DNA of 15,961 bases from Mesorhizobium amorphae (GTDB lineage: Bacteria; Pseudomonadota; Alphaproteobacteria; Rhizobiales; Rhizobiaceae): NCBI GenBank assembly GCA_003240775.1, contig QFNI01000072.1:1-15961 (forward strand). Reading direction: 5' to 3'. The notes below the pieces were generated by a model. That model had not been told where the DNA came from. It searched no databases and was given only the letters and a program-made list of their open reading frames with translations. The translations under genes were made by a program, and so were the position numbers. This document shows positions 1 to 7,237 of this stretch, piece by piece. The stretch's first letter is position 1. Every line of letters starts with the position of its first letter.

Positions 1-730
1 GGCCGACTGGGACTACAATGTCGCCATCACCGCGCGCGTGGCCGAGCTGGCGCATTGGGTAGGCGCTTCGGTGGAAGGCGAGCTCGGTGTTCTCGGCTCG
101 CTCGAATCCGGCCAGGGCGAGGCCGAGGACGGCCACGGCGCGGAGGGCGTGCTCTCCCACGACCAGCTTCTCACCAACCCCGACGAGGCGGTGGAATTCG
201 TGCGCCTCACCAAGGTGGACGCGCTCGCGGTCGCCATGGGCACGAGCCACGGCGCCTACAAGTTCACGCGCAAGCCCGACGGCGAGGTGCTCGCCATGAA
301 CGTGATCGAGGAGATCCACCGCAAGCTGCCCGACACCCATCTTGTGATGCACGGCTCGTCGTCGGTGCCGCAGGAACTGCAGGACATCATCAACGAGTTC
401 GGCGGCGAGATGCCCCAGACCTGGGGCGTGCCGGTGGATGAGATCGTGCGCGGCATCAAGCACGGCGTGCGCAAGATCAACATCGACACCGACAACCGGA
501 TGGCCATGACCGGCGCCATCCGCAAGGTGTTCGCCGAGAACCGCCAGGAATTCGATCCGCGCAAGTACCTCAAGCCCGCGATGGAGGCGATGCGCAAGCT
601 CTGCCACCAGCGCTTCGAGGAGTTCGGCACGGCGGGCCACGCCTCCAAGATCAAGGTCGTGCCGATGGGTGAAATGGCCAAGCGCTACAAGGCGGGCAAG
701 CTCGACCCCAAGATCGGCCAGACCGCCTGA
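1..730 (+). CDS. cbbA: Fructose-bisphosphate aldolase class II, Calvin-cycle subtype (5'-truncated)
   Basis: This is the C-terminal 242 residues of a class II (metal-dependent) fructose-1,6-bisphosphate aldolase. The reading frame is open from base 2, and the start lies left of the window. The full protein is normally about 350 residues, so roughly the first third is missing. The enzyme condenses or cleaves triose phosphates and fructose/sedoheptulose bisphosphate in the cytoplasm. Visible family motifs are DGHGAEG, MGTSHGAYKF with a metal-binding His, LVMHGSSSVP, and KINIDTDNRMAMTGA near the phosphate site. The segment GGEMPQTWGVPVDEIVRGIKHG is typical of the CbbA/Calvin-cycle branch of the family. 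The stop TGA (728-730) overlaps the ATG of the following epimerase, so the two are translationally coupled. The family call is very secure. The symbol cbbA rather than fba rests on subtype and on the Calvin-type neighbours. Confidence 0.95.
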   Translation, partial: ADWDYNVAITARVAELAHWVGASVEGELGVLGSLESGQGEAEDGHGAEGVLSHDQLLTNPDEAVEFVRLTKVDALAVAMGTSHGAYKFTRKPDGEVLAMNVIEEIHRKLPDTHLVMHGSSSVPQELQDIINEFGGEMPQTWGVPVDEIVRGIKHGVRKINIDTDNRMAMTGAIRKVFAENRQEFDPRKYLKPAMEAMRKLCHQRFEEFGTAGHASKIKVVPMGEMAKRYKAGKLDPKIGQTA

Positions 731-1386
731 TGGCGCGGCCGATCCTTCTTTCGCCTTCGGTTCTGGCCTCCGACTTCTCGCGGCTCGGCGACGAGATCGA
801 GGCGGTGGTGGGCGCCGGTGCCGACTGGGTGCATCTCGACGTGATGGATGGGCACTTCGTGCCCAACATCACCTTCGGGGCGCCGGTCGTGAAGGCGGTG
901 CGCGGGCGCACGAAGGCCTTCTTCGACTGCCACTTGATGATCGCGCCGGCCGACCCCTTCATCGCGGATTTCGCGAGCGCGGGCGCCGACCTCATCACGG
1001 TGCATGCGGAAGCGGGGCCGCATCTCGACCGCACGCTCCAGGCGATCAGGGCTGCCGGCTGCAAGGCCGGCGTGGCACTCAATCCGGCAACGCCCGTTTC
1101 GGCCATCGAGCACGTGCTCGACCGGCTCGACCTCGTGCTGGTGATGACCGTCAATCCCGGCTTCGGGGGCCAGGCCTTCATTCCGGCGACCCTGCCCAAG
1201 ATCCGCGCCGTGCGCGACATGATCGCAGACCGCCCGGTCCACATCGAGGTGGACGGGGGCATCACGCCCGAGACCGCGCCGCTCGTGATCGAGGCGGGGG
1301 CGGACGTGCTGGTCGCGGGTTCCGCGATCTTTTCGGGCGGCGTGGATTACGCGAACCGCATCGCGCGGCTGCGGGGCGGAGCGTGA
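730..1386 (+). CDS. rpe: Ribulose-phosphate 3-epimerase
   Basis: This 218-residue TIM-barrel enzyme interconverts D-ribulose 5-phosphate and D-xylulose 5-phosphate in the pentose phosphate and Calvin cycles. Its length matches the family. The family hallmarks are all present: LSPSVLASDF at the N-terminus, HLDVMDGHFVPN with metal ligands His35 and Asp37, CHLM with His68, VNPGFGGQ in the phosphate-binding loop, and EVDGG with Asp175. Asp37 and Asp175 correspond to the paired acid/base residues. The ATG shares its A with the stop of the aldolase, and no strong separate Shine-Dalgarno is seen, which suggests translational coupling. The stop overlaps the GTG start of the phosphatase. In an autotrophic gene cluster this gene would be called cbbE; that naming is an inference from neighbours. 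Confidence 0.97.
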   Translation: MARPILLSPSVLASDFSRLGDEIEAVVGAGADWVHLDVMDGHFVPNITFGAPVVKAVRGRTKAFFDCHLMIAPADPFIADFASAGADLITVHAEAGPHLDRTLQAIRAAGCKAGVALNPATPVSAIEHVLDRLDLVLVMTVNPGFGGQAFIPATLPKIRAVRDMIADRPVHIEVDGGITPETAPLVIEAGADVLVAGSAIFSGGVDYANRIARLRGGA

Positions 1387-2090
1387 CGCCTTCTTTCGAT
1401 GCCGTGCTGTTCGACCTCGACGGCACGCTCGTCGATTCCGCGCCCGATCTGCGCGCGGCGCTGAACGAGCTTCTGGCGGGCTACGACTTGCCCCCCGTGC
1501 CGCTCGATGCGGTGAAGGGGATGATCGGGCACGGCGTGCGCAAGCTGGTGGAGCGCGCCTTCGTCCATGTCGGGCACCCGCTGGACGAGGCCGCTCTCGA
1601 TGAAGAGCATGAGCGGATGCTGCCGATCTACGAGCGCAACCTCACGGGGCTGACCACCGCCATGCCCGGCACGCTGGAGGCGATGCGCGCCCTGAAGAAC
1701 GAGGGCGCGAAGCTCGCGGTGGTCACCAACAAGCCCGCGCAGTTCACGCAGGCCGTGCTCGAGCATTACGGCTTTCTGCCGCTGCTCGACTTCTGGATCG
1801 GGGGCGATGGCGGGGTGGCGAAGAAGCCCGCGCCCGACATGCTGCTTCGTGCAGTGGAAAGGCTGGGCTCTCGGCCGGCGCGCGCGGTGATGGTGGGCGA
1901 CAGCAGCGCGGATGTGATCTCGGCCCATGCCGGCGCGATCAAGGCCGTGATCGTGGAAGGCGGCTACACGCCGGAGGGCGCGGGCAATCTCGGTGCCGAC
2001 GCCGTGATTGCCACCATGCACGAACTGCCGGGAGCCCTCTCCGACCTGGCACAGGTGAACACCGACACCGACGCCATGTCTCTCCCTTGA
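1383..2090 (+). CDS. gph: Phosphoglycolate phosphatase (HAD superfamily)
   Basis: This 235-residue HAD hydrolase removes the phosphate from 2-phosphoglycolate, the toxic product of Rubisco oxygenation. HAD motif I is FDLDGTLVDS (nucleophile Asp11, acid/base Asp13), motif II is VVTNKP (Thr115), motif III is the Lys in KKPAPD (Lys148), and motif IV is GDSSADV (Asp173, Asp177). The start is GTG at 1383, which overlaps the TGA of rpe (GTGA). The open frame extends further left but only as a shadow of rpe, and homology begins right after this GTG. In a cbb cluster the gene would be cbbZ. The last codons (AMSLP-stop) run into a palindromic repeat that begins at 2081, so the C-terminal tail is probably repeat-derived. 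HAD specificity is hard to read from sequence, but the aldolase-epimerase context supports phosphoglycolate. Confidence 0.92.
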   Translation: MTPSFDAVLFDLDGTLVDSAPDLRAALNELLAGYDLPPVPLDAVKGMIGHGVRKLVERAFVHVGHPLDEAALDEEHERMLPIYERNLTGLTTAMPGTLEAMRALKNEGAKLAVVTNKPAQFTQAVLEHYGFLPLLDFWIGGDGGVAKKPAPDMLLRAVERLGSRPARAVMVGDSSADVISAHAGAIKAVIVEGGYTPEGAGNLGADAVIATMHELPGALSDLAQVNTDTDAMSLP

Positions 2091-2163
2091 GGGGCTGAGA
2101 GGCGACGGCCGCAGGCCATGGGGATGGCTCTTTGACCATCGAACGCAGCGAGCCCAGGCGAAG

Positions 2164-2203
2164 GGCAGGGGACGCAGGATGGGTGTAACGCATCCACCCT
2201 GCC
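2164..2203. repeat. Nested inverted repeat (REP-like hairpin)
   Basis: The outer arms GGCAGGG (2164-2170) and CCCTGCC (2197-2203) enclose inner arms GGATG (2177-2181) and CATCC (2191-2195), with a GGTGTAACG-type centre. The outer and inner stems are separated by six bases on one side and one base on the other, so the stem would be bulged. The look is that of a REP-type extragenic palindrome. It could also help terminate transcription of gph, but there is no T-run. Confidence 0.45.
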
Positions 2204-2247
2204 AACCGTCATCCAGCAAGCAGCGGGACCGTCACCCCCACCCCTTA

Positions 2248-2270
2248 CCCCTCCCCTCAAGGGGGAGGGG
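2248..2270. terminator. Perfect 9-bp GC hairpin between convergent genes
   Basis: CCCCTCCCC (2248-2256) pairs perfectly with GGGGAGGGG (2262-2270) around the loop TCAAG. It lies 20 bp past the stop of the leftward ATPase gene and about 160 bp past gph, where a bidirectional terminator would be expected. There is no U-tract on either strand, so it is not a canonical intrinsic terminator. It may instead be an RNA 3'-end-stabilising palindrome of the repeat family also seen at 11771-11869. Confidence 0.4.
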
Positions 2271-2290
2271 AACTCGAAACGTCACCGCCT

Positions 2291-5200
2291 CTAACGCCCT
2301 GGTCCGGGCACGGACACCGGCAGTTCGTGGACCTTGACGCTCGGGCAGACTTCGCGCGCGATGGCGCAAAGGTGCCGGTGGTGCGTCAGGTAGATCACCT
2401 GTCCCACCCCCGCCATTTCGGCAAACAGGCGGAACGTCTCCTCCGCGCGGAAGTCGTCGAAGGTTTCCATGATGTCGTCGGCCACGAAGGGCACGGGCTC
2501 GCGGGTTTCGGCGAATTCGAAATAGCCCGCGGCGCGGAGTGCGAGATAGAGCTGGAAGCGCGTGCCTTTCGACATGTCCTTGGCGAGCTTGGAGGCGCCA
2601 TCGGCCGTGATCCCCACGAGCACCTCCGCATCCTTCTCCGGCTGCGTGCCGAGGCGGGAATAGGCGCCGCGGCTGATGGTCTGGAAGGCGTTCGAGGCGC
2701 GTTCCATCATGGAGGAGCGGTGGCGGTCGCGGTAGGCGCGCAGCGCGCCTTCCGCGGCAGCGATGCCGACGCGCAGGCGCAGATGGTGGAGCGCGCCATC
2801 CTCGATGGCGAGAAGCACGGTGCGCCGCTCCTCCTCGATGCGCGCCACCGCATCGTCGCCGCCGATGGCCTCAATCTTGTCGGCAGCCTTGGAACGCGCC
2901 GCAAACAGCTCGCTCACGCGCGCGTCTTCGGCCTCAAAGCGGCTTTCGGTGTCTGCGAGCTCTTCGGCCAAGGCCGACGCATCAGCCTCACGGAGCGTGG
3001 CCTCGCAAGCACCCAGATCGGTCTCGGCCATGCCCGCCAGAAGCGTGCGCTCGAGCGTGTCGCGCTCGGCGATCAGGCCAGCACGGCGCTCGGCGTCGCG
3101 CAGCTTGGTCGCGACCTCATGGAGCGAGCCCACGGCGAAGAAGCGCAGCATGGCGCTCGCGCGGCGCTCGTGAAGCTGGATCGCCTCGCCGAGCTTGCGC
3201 GCCTCGGCGACTGCCAGCTCGCGCTCGCGCTCCTTGCGCGCCCGCGCGTCGGCCGCGTTCTCGGCGCCGCGCACCCGCGCGCCCACCGCCTCGTAAAGCG
3301 CCATCGCATCGGTGGTCTCGCCCGCCACGGGTTCGAGCACTTCCGCGATGCGCCCGACATTGCGCGCGAAGCTTTCCTGGTCGGTCTCCATCTTGGCGAT
3401 GCGGTCGGCCAATCCGTCGCGCTCGGCAAGTGCAGGGGCCAGCCGGTCGAGCGCTGCGAGCACGCCGCGCACGGTGCCGACCGTGGCTCCCGCGTCGAGC
3501 CATGTGGCGCGGCAGGCTTCCGCCCACTCGGCCTCCCAGGCTGCCTTTTCGGCGTCCGCGCCCGTCTGACGCGCTGTTCGTGCTTCGACGTCGCGGCGTC
3601 GGGCTTCCGTGTCGAGCTGGAGCGCGCGCAGTTCAGAACCTTGGGCCGCAAGACGCTCGGCCTCGGCAACCAGGGTTTCGGCGGGCACATCGGTGGAAAC
3701 GCCCATGCCAGCAGCAAGCAGAGCTCCCCGCAGGCGCGTCTCGGCTTCCACCCCATCGCGCTCAGCCTCGGCCCTGTCGCGCTCGGCCGTGCGGAACACG
3801 GCTGCCGCATCGAGCGCTGCCAGGCGCCGCGCGAGCCAGGCTTCGCGCTCGGGGAAGGGCCAGGCCGGAGGCAGGGCGGGCAGGGCTTCCCGCATCTCCT
3901 CGGCAAGCGCCCCAAGTGCTGCCTCGGCCTCGGCTGCCAGCGACTGGGAGCGGGCGATGGCCGCTTCGGAAACGCCGAGCGCGCGCGCCACTTCCAGCAT
4001 CCGCACGCGCTCGGCCGATTGTGCGAGCAGGCGGGCGGCAAGCGTGTCGTGTTTTTCGAGGGTCGCTTCGAAGGCCTGGGCGCTGGCAGGGTCCATCGCC
4101 GTGCGGTGCGAGGCCCAGGCGGCATCGCGCGCGGCGCGGGTCTCGTTGACCTCGCTCTCGCTCACCATGCCTGAGCGCGCGTCGACCGCTTGTTCGGCCT
4201 GGAGGCGCTGGCGCTCGGTTTCCTCGCGCTCGGCATCCGCCCGGTGGCGGGCGAGCTTCGCCTCGGTGTCGCGCCCCCGCACCTTCCAGCCCTCCACGGT
4301 GGCAGGCGCGGGCGTGGGCAGCGCGAGGAGAGCGTCGGCATCGCCGGTCCAGGGGCCGAGCGCTGCCATACGCTCGGCAAGAACTGCGCCCGCATGGCTT
4401 TCCGTCTTGCGGGCCGACCGCAAGCGCGCGGCATGCTCGCTCTTGCGCCAGTCGACGAGAGCCTGGCGCACGCGGGCCCAGTCTGCACCCAGGCTGTCGC
4501 CGGCCCCGCCTGCGCGCCGGAGCGTCTCTTCGGCATCAGCGAGGCGGGCGGCGGCATCAAGCCTTTCCTTTTCGGCCGCCTCGCGCTTGAGGAGGAGCGT
4601 GTTGCCCTTCTCGATCAGCTCGCGCAGCCGCTCGGTGACGAGGGCGGACAGGATCAGGCCCTGCGGATCGGCCGAAGCGCGGTCGAGCTGCAAAAGGATC
4701 GTGCCGATGCGCGCCTGGGTCTCGGCCAGCGCGCGGCGGCGGTTGGGAAGGTCCTCGGCCGCGGTGATGGTGCGCGCGGCCCCGTCGCCCAGGCGGCGGA
4801 AGGCTTCGACGCTTTGAAGTGCGGCCTCGTCGGGCGCGAGTTGCGCGATCTCACCACTCAAGCGCTCGAGCGTCGCGTTGCTCGTTTCCTCGCGGACCTT
4901 GAGCGTCAGTTCCTCGCGGGCAAGCTCGGGCAACTCGCCGGCCCAGCCGGGCGGGGGCTCTGGCAGGGCGCCCAAGGCATCCAACTCGGCGCGCAGCGCA
5001 TCAAGGCGCGCCAAGCGGGGCAGGGCGTCGAGCAGGCGGCGGATGCTGTCGAGCCGCGTGCGCGAGGCCGCACGCGCATCACGCGCCTCGGCATACTGCG
5101 TTTCGCTCTGGGCCTTGTCGGCGGCAAGCTGGGCATAGTGCGTGGCGAGCGTGTCGATCCCCTCGCGGCGCTCCTTCAACTCGGTGAGCTTCGCCTTGAG

Positions 5201-5758
5201 CTCCGACAGGGCGCCAGAGCGCGCGCGGAACTTGTAGAAGGTGTCGGCTTCGGCCTGCAGACCGGCCAGCGTCTGCGAGAGTTCGGACAGGCCGGCACTT
5301 GCGGAAAACAGCAATTGGCCGAGATCGCCCTGGGAGCGCAGGATCGTGTCGCCGCCTTTTTCAAGCGTGTCGTCGTCGAGCGAGAACATTGCGCGGTAGC
5401 TGTCGCGGCCGATGCCGTTGAGCGCAGCCGCGATCGCGGTCTCGGCCACGGGCTGGCCGCCTGCGCCGAGCAAGCTGTTCTTGGGCCGCTTGATGCGAAG
5501 GAACTCGTAGGCTTCGCCGTCCCATTCGAGCGCGGCCCCAAGCTGCATCGCGCTGTAGGGGTGGAGAAATCCGTAATCGCTCTGGGTGGGGATGCCGAAG
5601 AGCAGGTCAAGATAGCCGGAGAACGCGGTCGACTTGCCGGCCTCGTTGGGCCCGTAGACGATGTGGAAGTCGGGCTGCGCGGGATCGCGCTCGCCGAAAT
5701 CGATCGCGAAATCGGTGAAGCGTCCGTAGCGGGTGAGGTCGAGGCGCCGGAGCCGCAT
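2291..5758 (-). CDS. YhaN-like SMC/Rad50-type coiled-coil ATPase
   Basis: This 1155-residue protein has the split ATPase head and long central coil of the SMC/Rad50/SbcC superfamily, and best fits the YhaN-like (AAA_27) branch. The N-terminus carries Walker A GPNEAGKS (36-43). The C-terminus carries an ABC-type signature MSKGTR (about 1062-1067), Walker B VPFVADD (Asp1094/1095) and a switch His in YLTHH (about 1126). Between them lie roughly 900 residues rich in Ala, Glu, Arg and Leu, as in coiled coil. No CxxC zinc hook is present, unlike Rad50/SbcC. The start is ATG at 5758, sharing its A with the phosphoesterase stop (TGATG). The frame runs 40 codons further upstream, but that lies inside the partner gene and the Arg/Pro-rich extension looks like a shadow. 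It likely works with the phosphoesterase as an ATP-driven nuclease complex in DNA repair. This role is inferred from the family. Confidence 0.9.
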   Translation of the reverse strand: MRLRRLDLTRYGRFTDFAIDFGERDPAQPDFHIVYGPNEAGKSTAFSGYLDLLFGIPTQSDYGFLHPYSAMQLGAALEWDGEAYEFLRIKRPKNSLLGAGGQPVAETAIAAALNGIGRDSYRAMFSLDDDTLEKGGDTILRSQGDLGQLLFSASAGLSELSQTLAGLQAEADTFYKFRARSGALSELKAKLTELKERREGIDTLATHYAQLAADKAQSETQYAEARDARAASRTRLDSIRRLLDALPRLARLDALRAELDALGALPEPPPGWAGELPELAREELTLKVREETSNATLERLSGEIAQLAPDEAALQSVEAFRRLGDGAARTITAAEDLPNRRRALAETQARIGTILLQLDRASADPQGLILSALVTERLRELIEKGNTLLLKREAAEKERLDAAARLADAEETLRRAGGAGDSLGADWARVRQALVDWRKSEHAARLRSARKTESHAGAVLAERMAALGPWTGDADALLALPTPAPATVEGWKVRGRDTEAKLARHRADAEREETERQRLQAEQAVDARSGMVSESEVNETRAARDAAWASHRTAMDPASAQAFEATLEKHDTLAARLLAQSAERVRMLEVARALGVSEAAIARSQSLAAEAEAALGALAEEMREALPALPPAWPFPEREAWLARRLAALDAAAVFRTAERDRAEAERDGVEAETRLRGALLAAGMGVSTDVPAETLVAEAERLAAQGSELRALQLDTEARRRDVEARTARQTGADAEKAAWEAEWAEACRATWLDAGATVGTVRGVLAALDRLAPALAERDGLADRIAKMETDQESFARNVGRIAEVLEPVAGETTDAMALYEAVGARVRGAENAADARARKERERELAVAEARKLGEAIQLHERRASAMLRFFAVGSLHEVATKLRDAERRAGLIAERDTLERTLLAGMAETDLGACEATLREADASALAEELADTESRFEAEDARVSELFAARSKAADKIEAIGGDDAVARIEEERRTVLLAIEDGALHHLRLRVGIAAAEGALRAYRDRHRSSMMERASNAFQTISRGAYSRLGTQPEKDAEVLVGITADGASKLAKDMSKGTRFQLYLALRAAGYFEFAETREPVPFVADDIMETFDDFRAEETFRLFAEMAGVGQVIYLTHHRHLCAIAREVCPSVKVHELPVSVPGPGR

Positions 5759-7032
5759 CAGGACGGGATCGCAGGTGCCGCGCCCAGGCGGGCAAGCACG
5801 TCTTCCGCGCCTTCGCTCAGGAGGTCGGCAATGACCGAGCGGTGCTCGGCCTCGTCGCGGCCGAGAATGTGCCGGCACTCGGGCGGAAGCTGCGCGCGCA
5901 ACTCGTCGGCCATGGCGAGCGCCTGGGCTTCGAGCTCAGGCGAAAGCGCGACCTCTTCCGTGAGCAGGCGGCGCAGCTCGAAGAGCGGATCGCCGGCAGG
6001 GTGCGAGATGCTTCCGGCTTCCAGCGGCACGCAGGCCACCTCCACCTTGTCGATCCAGCCCTTGCCCACGCCTGCCGCGCGGTCCTCGGCTTCGGTGCGG
6101 AGAAGATCGCCGTCGCGGCGCATCTGCCAGGCGAGCGGGGTGGCGCCCGTGAGCAGCAGGCGGGCGACCATGTGCTCGGAGCGCGTGGCGGCCCGCGCGC
6201 CTTCCAGCGCGCGCGAAACGGCATTCGCCATGTCCGCCCATTCCATCACGCCCGAGAGATCCACGGGTACGCGCACGAATTCGGCGGTGGAGGTGATGCG
6301 CTCCTCGACTTCCACCGTGCCGTCGTCGCGAACCGTCACAAGCGAGGCGGTCTTGGGCCCGGCCTCGTTGATGTCGCGGCCCTGCGGCATGCCGGGCATC
6401 ACCACGGTGCGGCCGGCCTTGGGCACCGAGCGCTTGTGGACATGGCCGAGCGCCCAATAGTCGAAACCGGAATCGGAGAGTTCGGCAACCGAGCAGGGCG
6501 CATAGACGTCGTGGCCGACGGCGCCGCCGAGGCTGGTGTGCAGGAGGCCGATATTGATCGCGCCGGAGACGGGGGCCTTGTAGCGCGGCAACAGGCTTTC
6601 GGGCGCATGCGACTGGGCGAACGAGATGCCGTGCACGGCGACTTCGAGGCCGTTTTCGGTGCGCAGGTGCACCGTGTCGGCGCGACCGCCGAACACGCGC
6701 GCGGAGTCGGGCAGAACGAGTTCCCGCGTGATGCGGGAAAGGGCGTCGTGGTTGCCGCGCACCACGAAGGTGCGGACGCCCGCTTCGTGCAGGCGGCGAA
6801 GCTCGCCCGCCAGAAAGCGCGCGGTCTTCATCGAGGTCTGGTCGCCGTCGTAGAGATCGCCCGAGATCAAGAGCGCGTCGACGCCCTCGTCCAGGCACAG
6901 GTCGACGATCCGGCAGAGCGCGCGGCGGGTGGCGTTGCCGACGAGCTGGGCCAGCTCGGGGTTGCGCAGCGCAAGTGTGCGGAGCGGCGAGTCGAGGTGG
7001 ATGTCGGCCGTGTGGACGAAGCGGAAGGGCAT
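5758..7032 (-). CDS. YhaO-like DNA-repair metallophosphoesterase (Mre11/SbcD family)
   Basis: This 424-residue calcineurin-like metallophosphoesterase is close in length to Bacillus YhaO. The five phosphoesterase motifs are in order: TADIHLD (Asp10, His12), SGDLYDG (Asp59), RGNHDA (Asn94, His95, Asp96), LLHTS (His165) and LGHVHK (His197, His199). The nuclease domain is followed by a C-terminal capping region of about 170 residues that ends in an Ala/Glu/Leu-rich stretch. The start is ATG at 7032, where homology begins (MPFRFVHTADIHLDSP). A longer open frame to 7413 would overlap the divergent oxidoreductase gene and is not credible. The ribosome-binding site is weak (GACGGGACCC before the ATG). 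The stop is coupled to the ATPase start, which fits a Mre11-Rad50-like two-subunit nuclease. The family call is secure; the cellular role is inferred. Confidence 0.93.
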   Translation of the reverse strand: MPFRFVHTADIHLDSPLRTLALRNPELAQLVGNATRRALCRIVDLCLDEGVDALLISGDLYDGDQTSMKTARFLAGELRRLHEAGVRTFVVRGNHDALSRITRELVLPDSARVFGGRADTVHLRTENGLEVAVHGISFAQSHAPESLLPRYKAPVSGAINIGLLHTSLGGAVGHDVYAPCSVAELSDSGFDYWALGHVHKRSVPKAGRTVVMPGMPQGRDINEAGPKTASLVTVRDDGTVEVEERITSTAEFVRVPVDLSGVMEWADMANAVSRALEGARAATRSEHMVARLLLTGATPLAWQMRRDGDLLRTEAEDRAAGVGKGWIDKVEVACVPLEAGSISHPAGDPLFELRRLLTEEVALSPELEAQALAMADELRAQLPPECRHILGRDEAEHRSVIADLLSEGAEDVLARLGAAPAIPS

Positions 7033-7237
7033 GGGTCCCGTCGCTGTTTTGTTCTCGTTTCTGGGATTAGGCCGTGGATGCGTGCCTGCGCAACCGCCAG
7101 CCGGCAAACGTGATGGGAGAGCGGGCAACACCACCCGCAATCCACAGCAATTCGCCCCCATTCCGCCCTTGGCAAGCGACGTTGCGTCATGGAACAAGGA
7201 GGAAAAAGTTTTCCTCGCATGAAAGGGTTCAGGGCAT
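7033..7237. promoter_or_regulatory. Divergent intergenic promoter region
   Basis: These 205 bp separate the leftward nuclease operon from the rightward dehydrogenase operon, so promoters for both must lie here unless transcription reads in. No small gene is convincing. For the rightward operon a weak candidate is TTGGCA (7169-7174) with 17 bp to GAACAA (7192-7197). An AAGGAGGA at 7196-7203 looks like an ideal Shine-Dalgarno but is 34 bases from the accepted ATG at 7238. It would fit a start at 7219, which is out of frame with the gene. A weaker AAAGGG (7222-7227) lies 10 bases before the real start. No convincing consensus promoter was found for the leftward operon. Confidence 0.4.
7199..7216. 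promoter_or_regulatory. 18-bp perfect palindrome, candidate operator
   Basis: GAGGAAAA (7199-7206) and TTTTCCTC (7209-7216) are exact inverted copies separated by AG. The symmetry stops exactly at 7198/7217. A 2-base spacer is too short for an RNA loop without fraying, so a dimeric DNA-binding protein site is more likely than a hairpin. It lies 22 bp before the oxidoreductase ATG and just after a weak candidate promoter, where a repressor would block transcription. No regulator gene is in the window. Confidence 0.45.

Larger units (their letters stand above)
2081..2270. repeat. Intergenic repeat mosaic between convergent genes
   Basis: The 200-bp gap between gph and the YhaN-like gene holds no plausible gene but is full of palindromes. 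Its left end, TCTCCCTTGAGGGG (2081-2094), contains the gph stop codon. It is close to the reverse complement of the core of the right end, CCCCTCAAGGGGGAGGGG (2253-2270), so the region is bounded by imperfect inverted arms. Between them lies a nested stem at 2164-2203. The right-arm sequence recurs at about 11826-11869 in this window. Such palindromic intergenic elements are widespread in Rhizobiales genomes; assignment to a named family would need a genome-wide comparison. Confidence 0.6.

Noticed and set aside
669..1382. Long in-frame extension upstream of gph
   Set aside because: It runs through rpe in another phase. HAD homology begins only after the GTG at 1383.
2081..2290. CRISPR array or tRNA in the repeat-rich gap
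   Set aside because: The palindromes are not regularly spaced direct repeats with spacers, and no cloverleaf could be drawn.
2327..4174. 615-codon + strand open frame
   Set aside because: Same reason: it is antisense to the coiled-coil ATPase, with no recognisable domain and no ribosome-binding context.
5759..5878. 40-codon N-terminal extension of the YhaN-like ATPase
   Set aside because: It lies inside the phosphoesterase gene and is Arg/Pro-rich. The TGATG junction gives a natural start at 5758.
4190..6460. 756-codon + strand open frame opposite the nuclease operon
   Set aside because: It is antisense to two genes with full motif sets. Its composition is the Gly/Ala/Arg-rich pattern expected from the complement of high-GC codons, and no family motif is visible.
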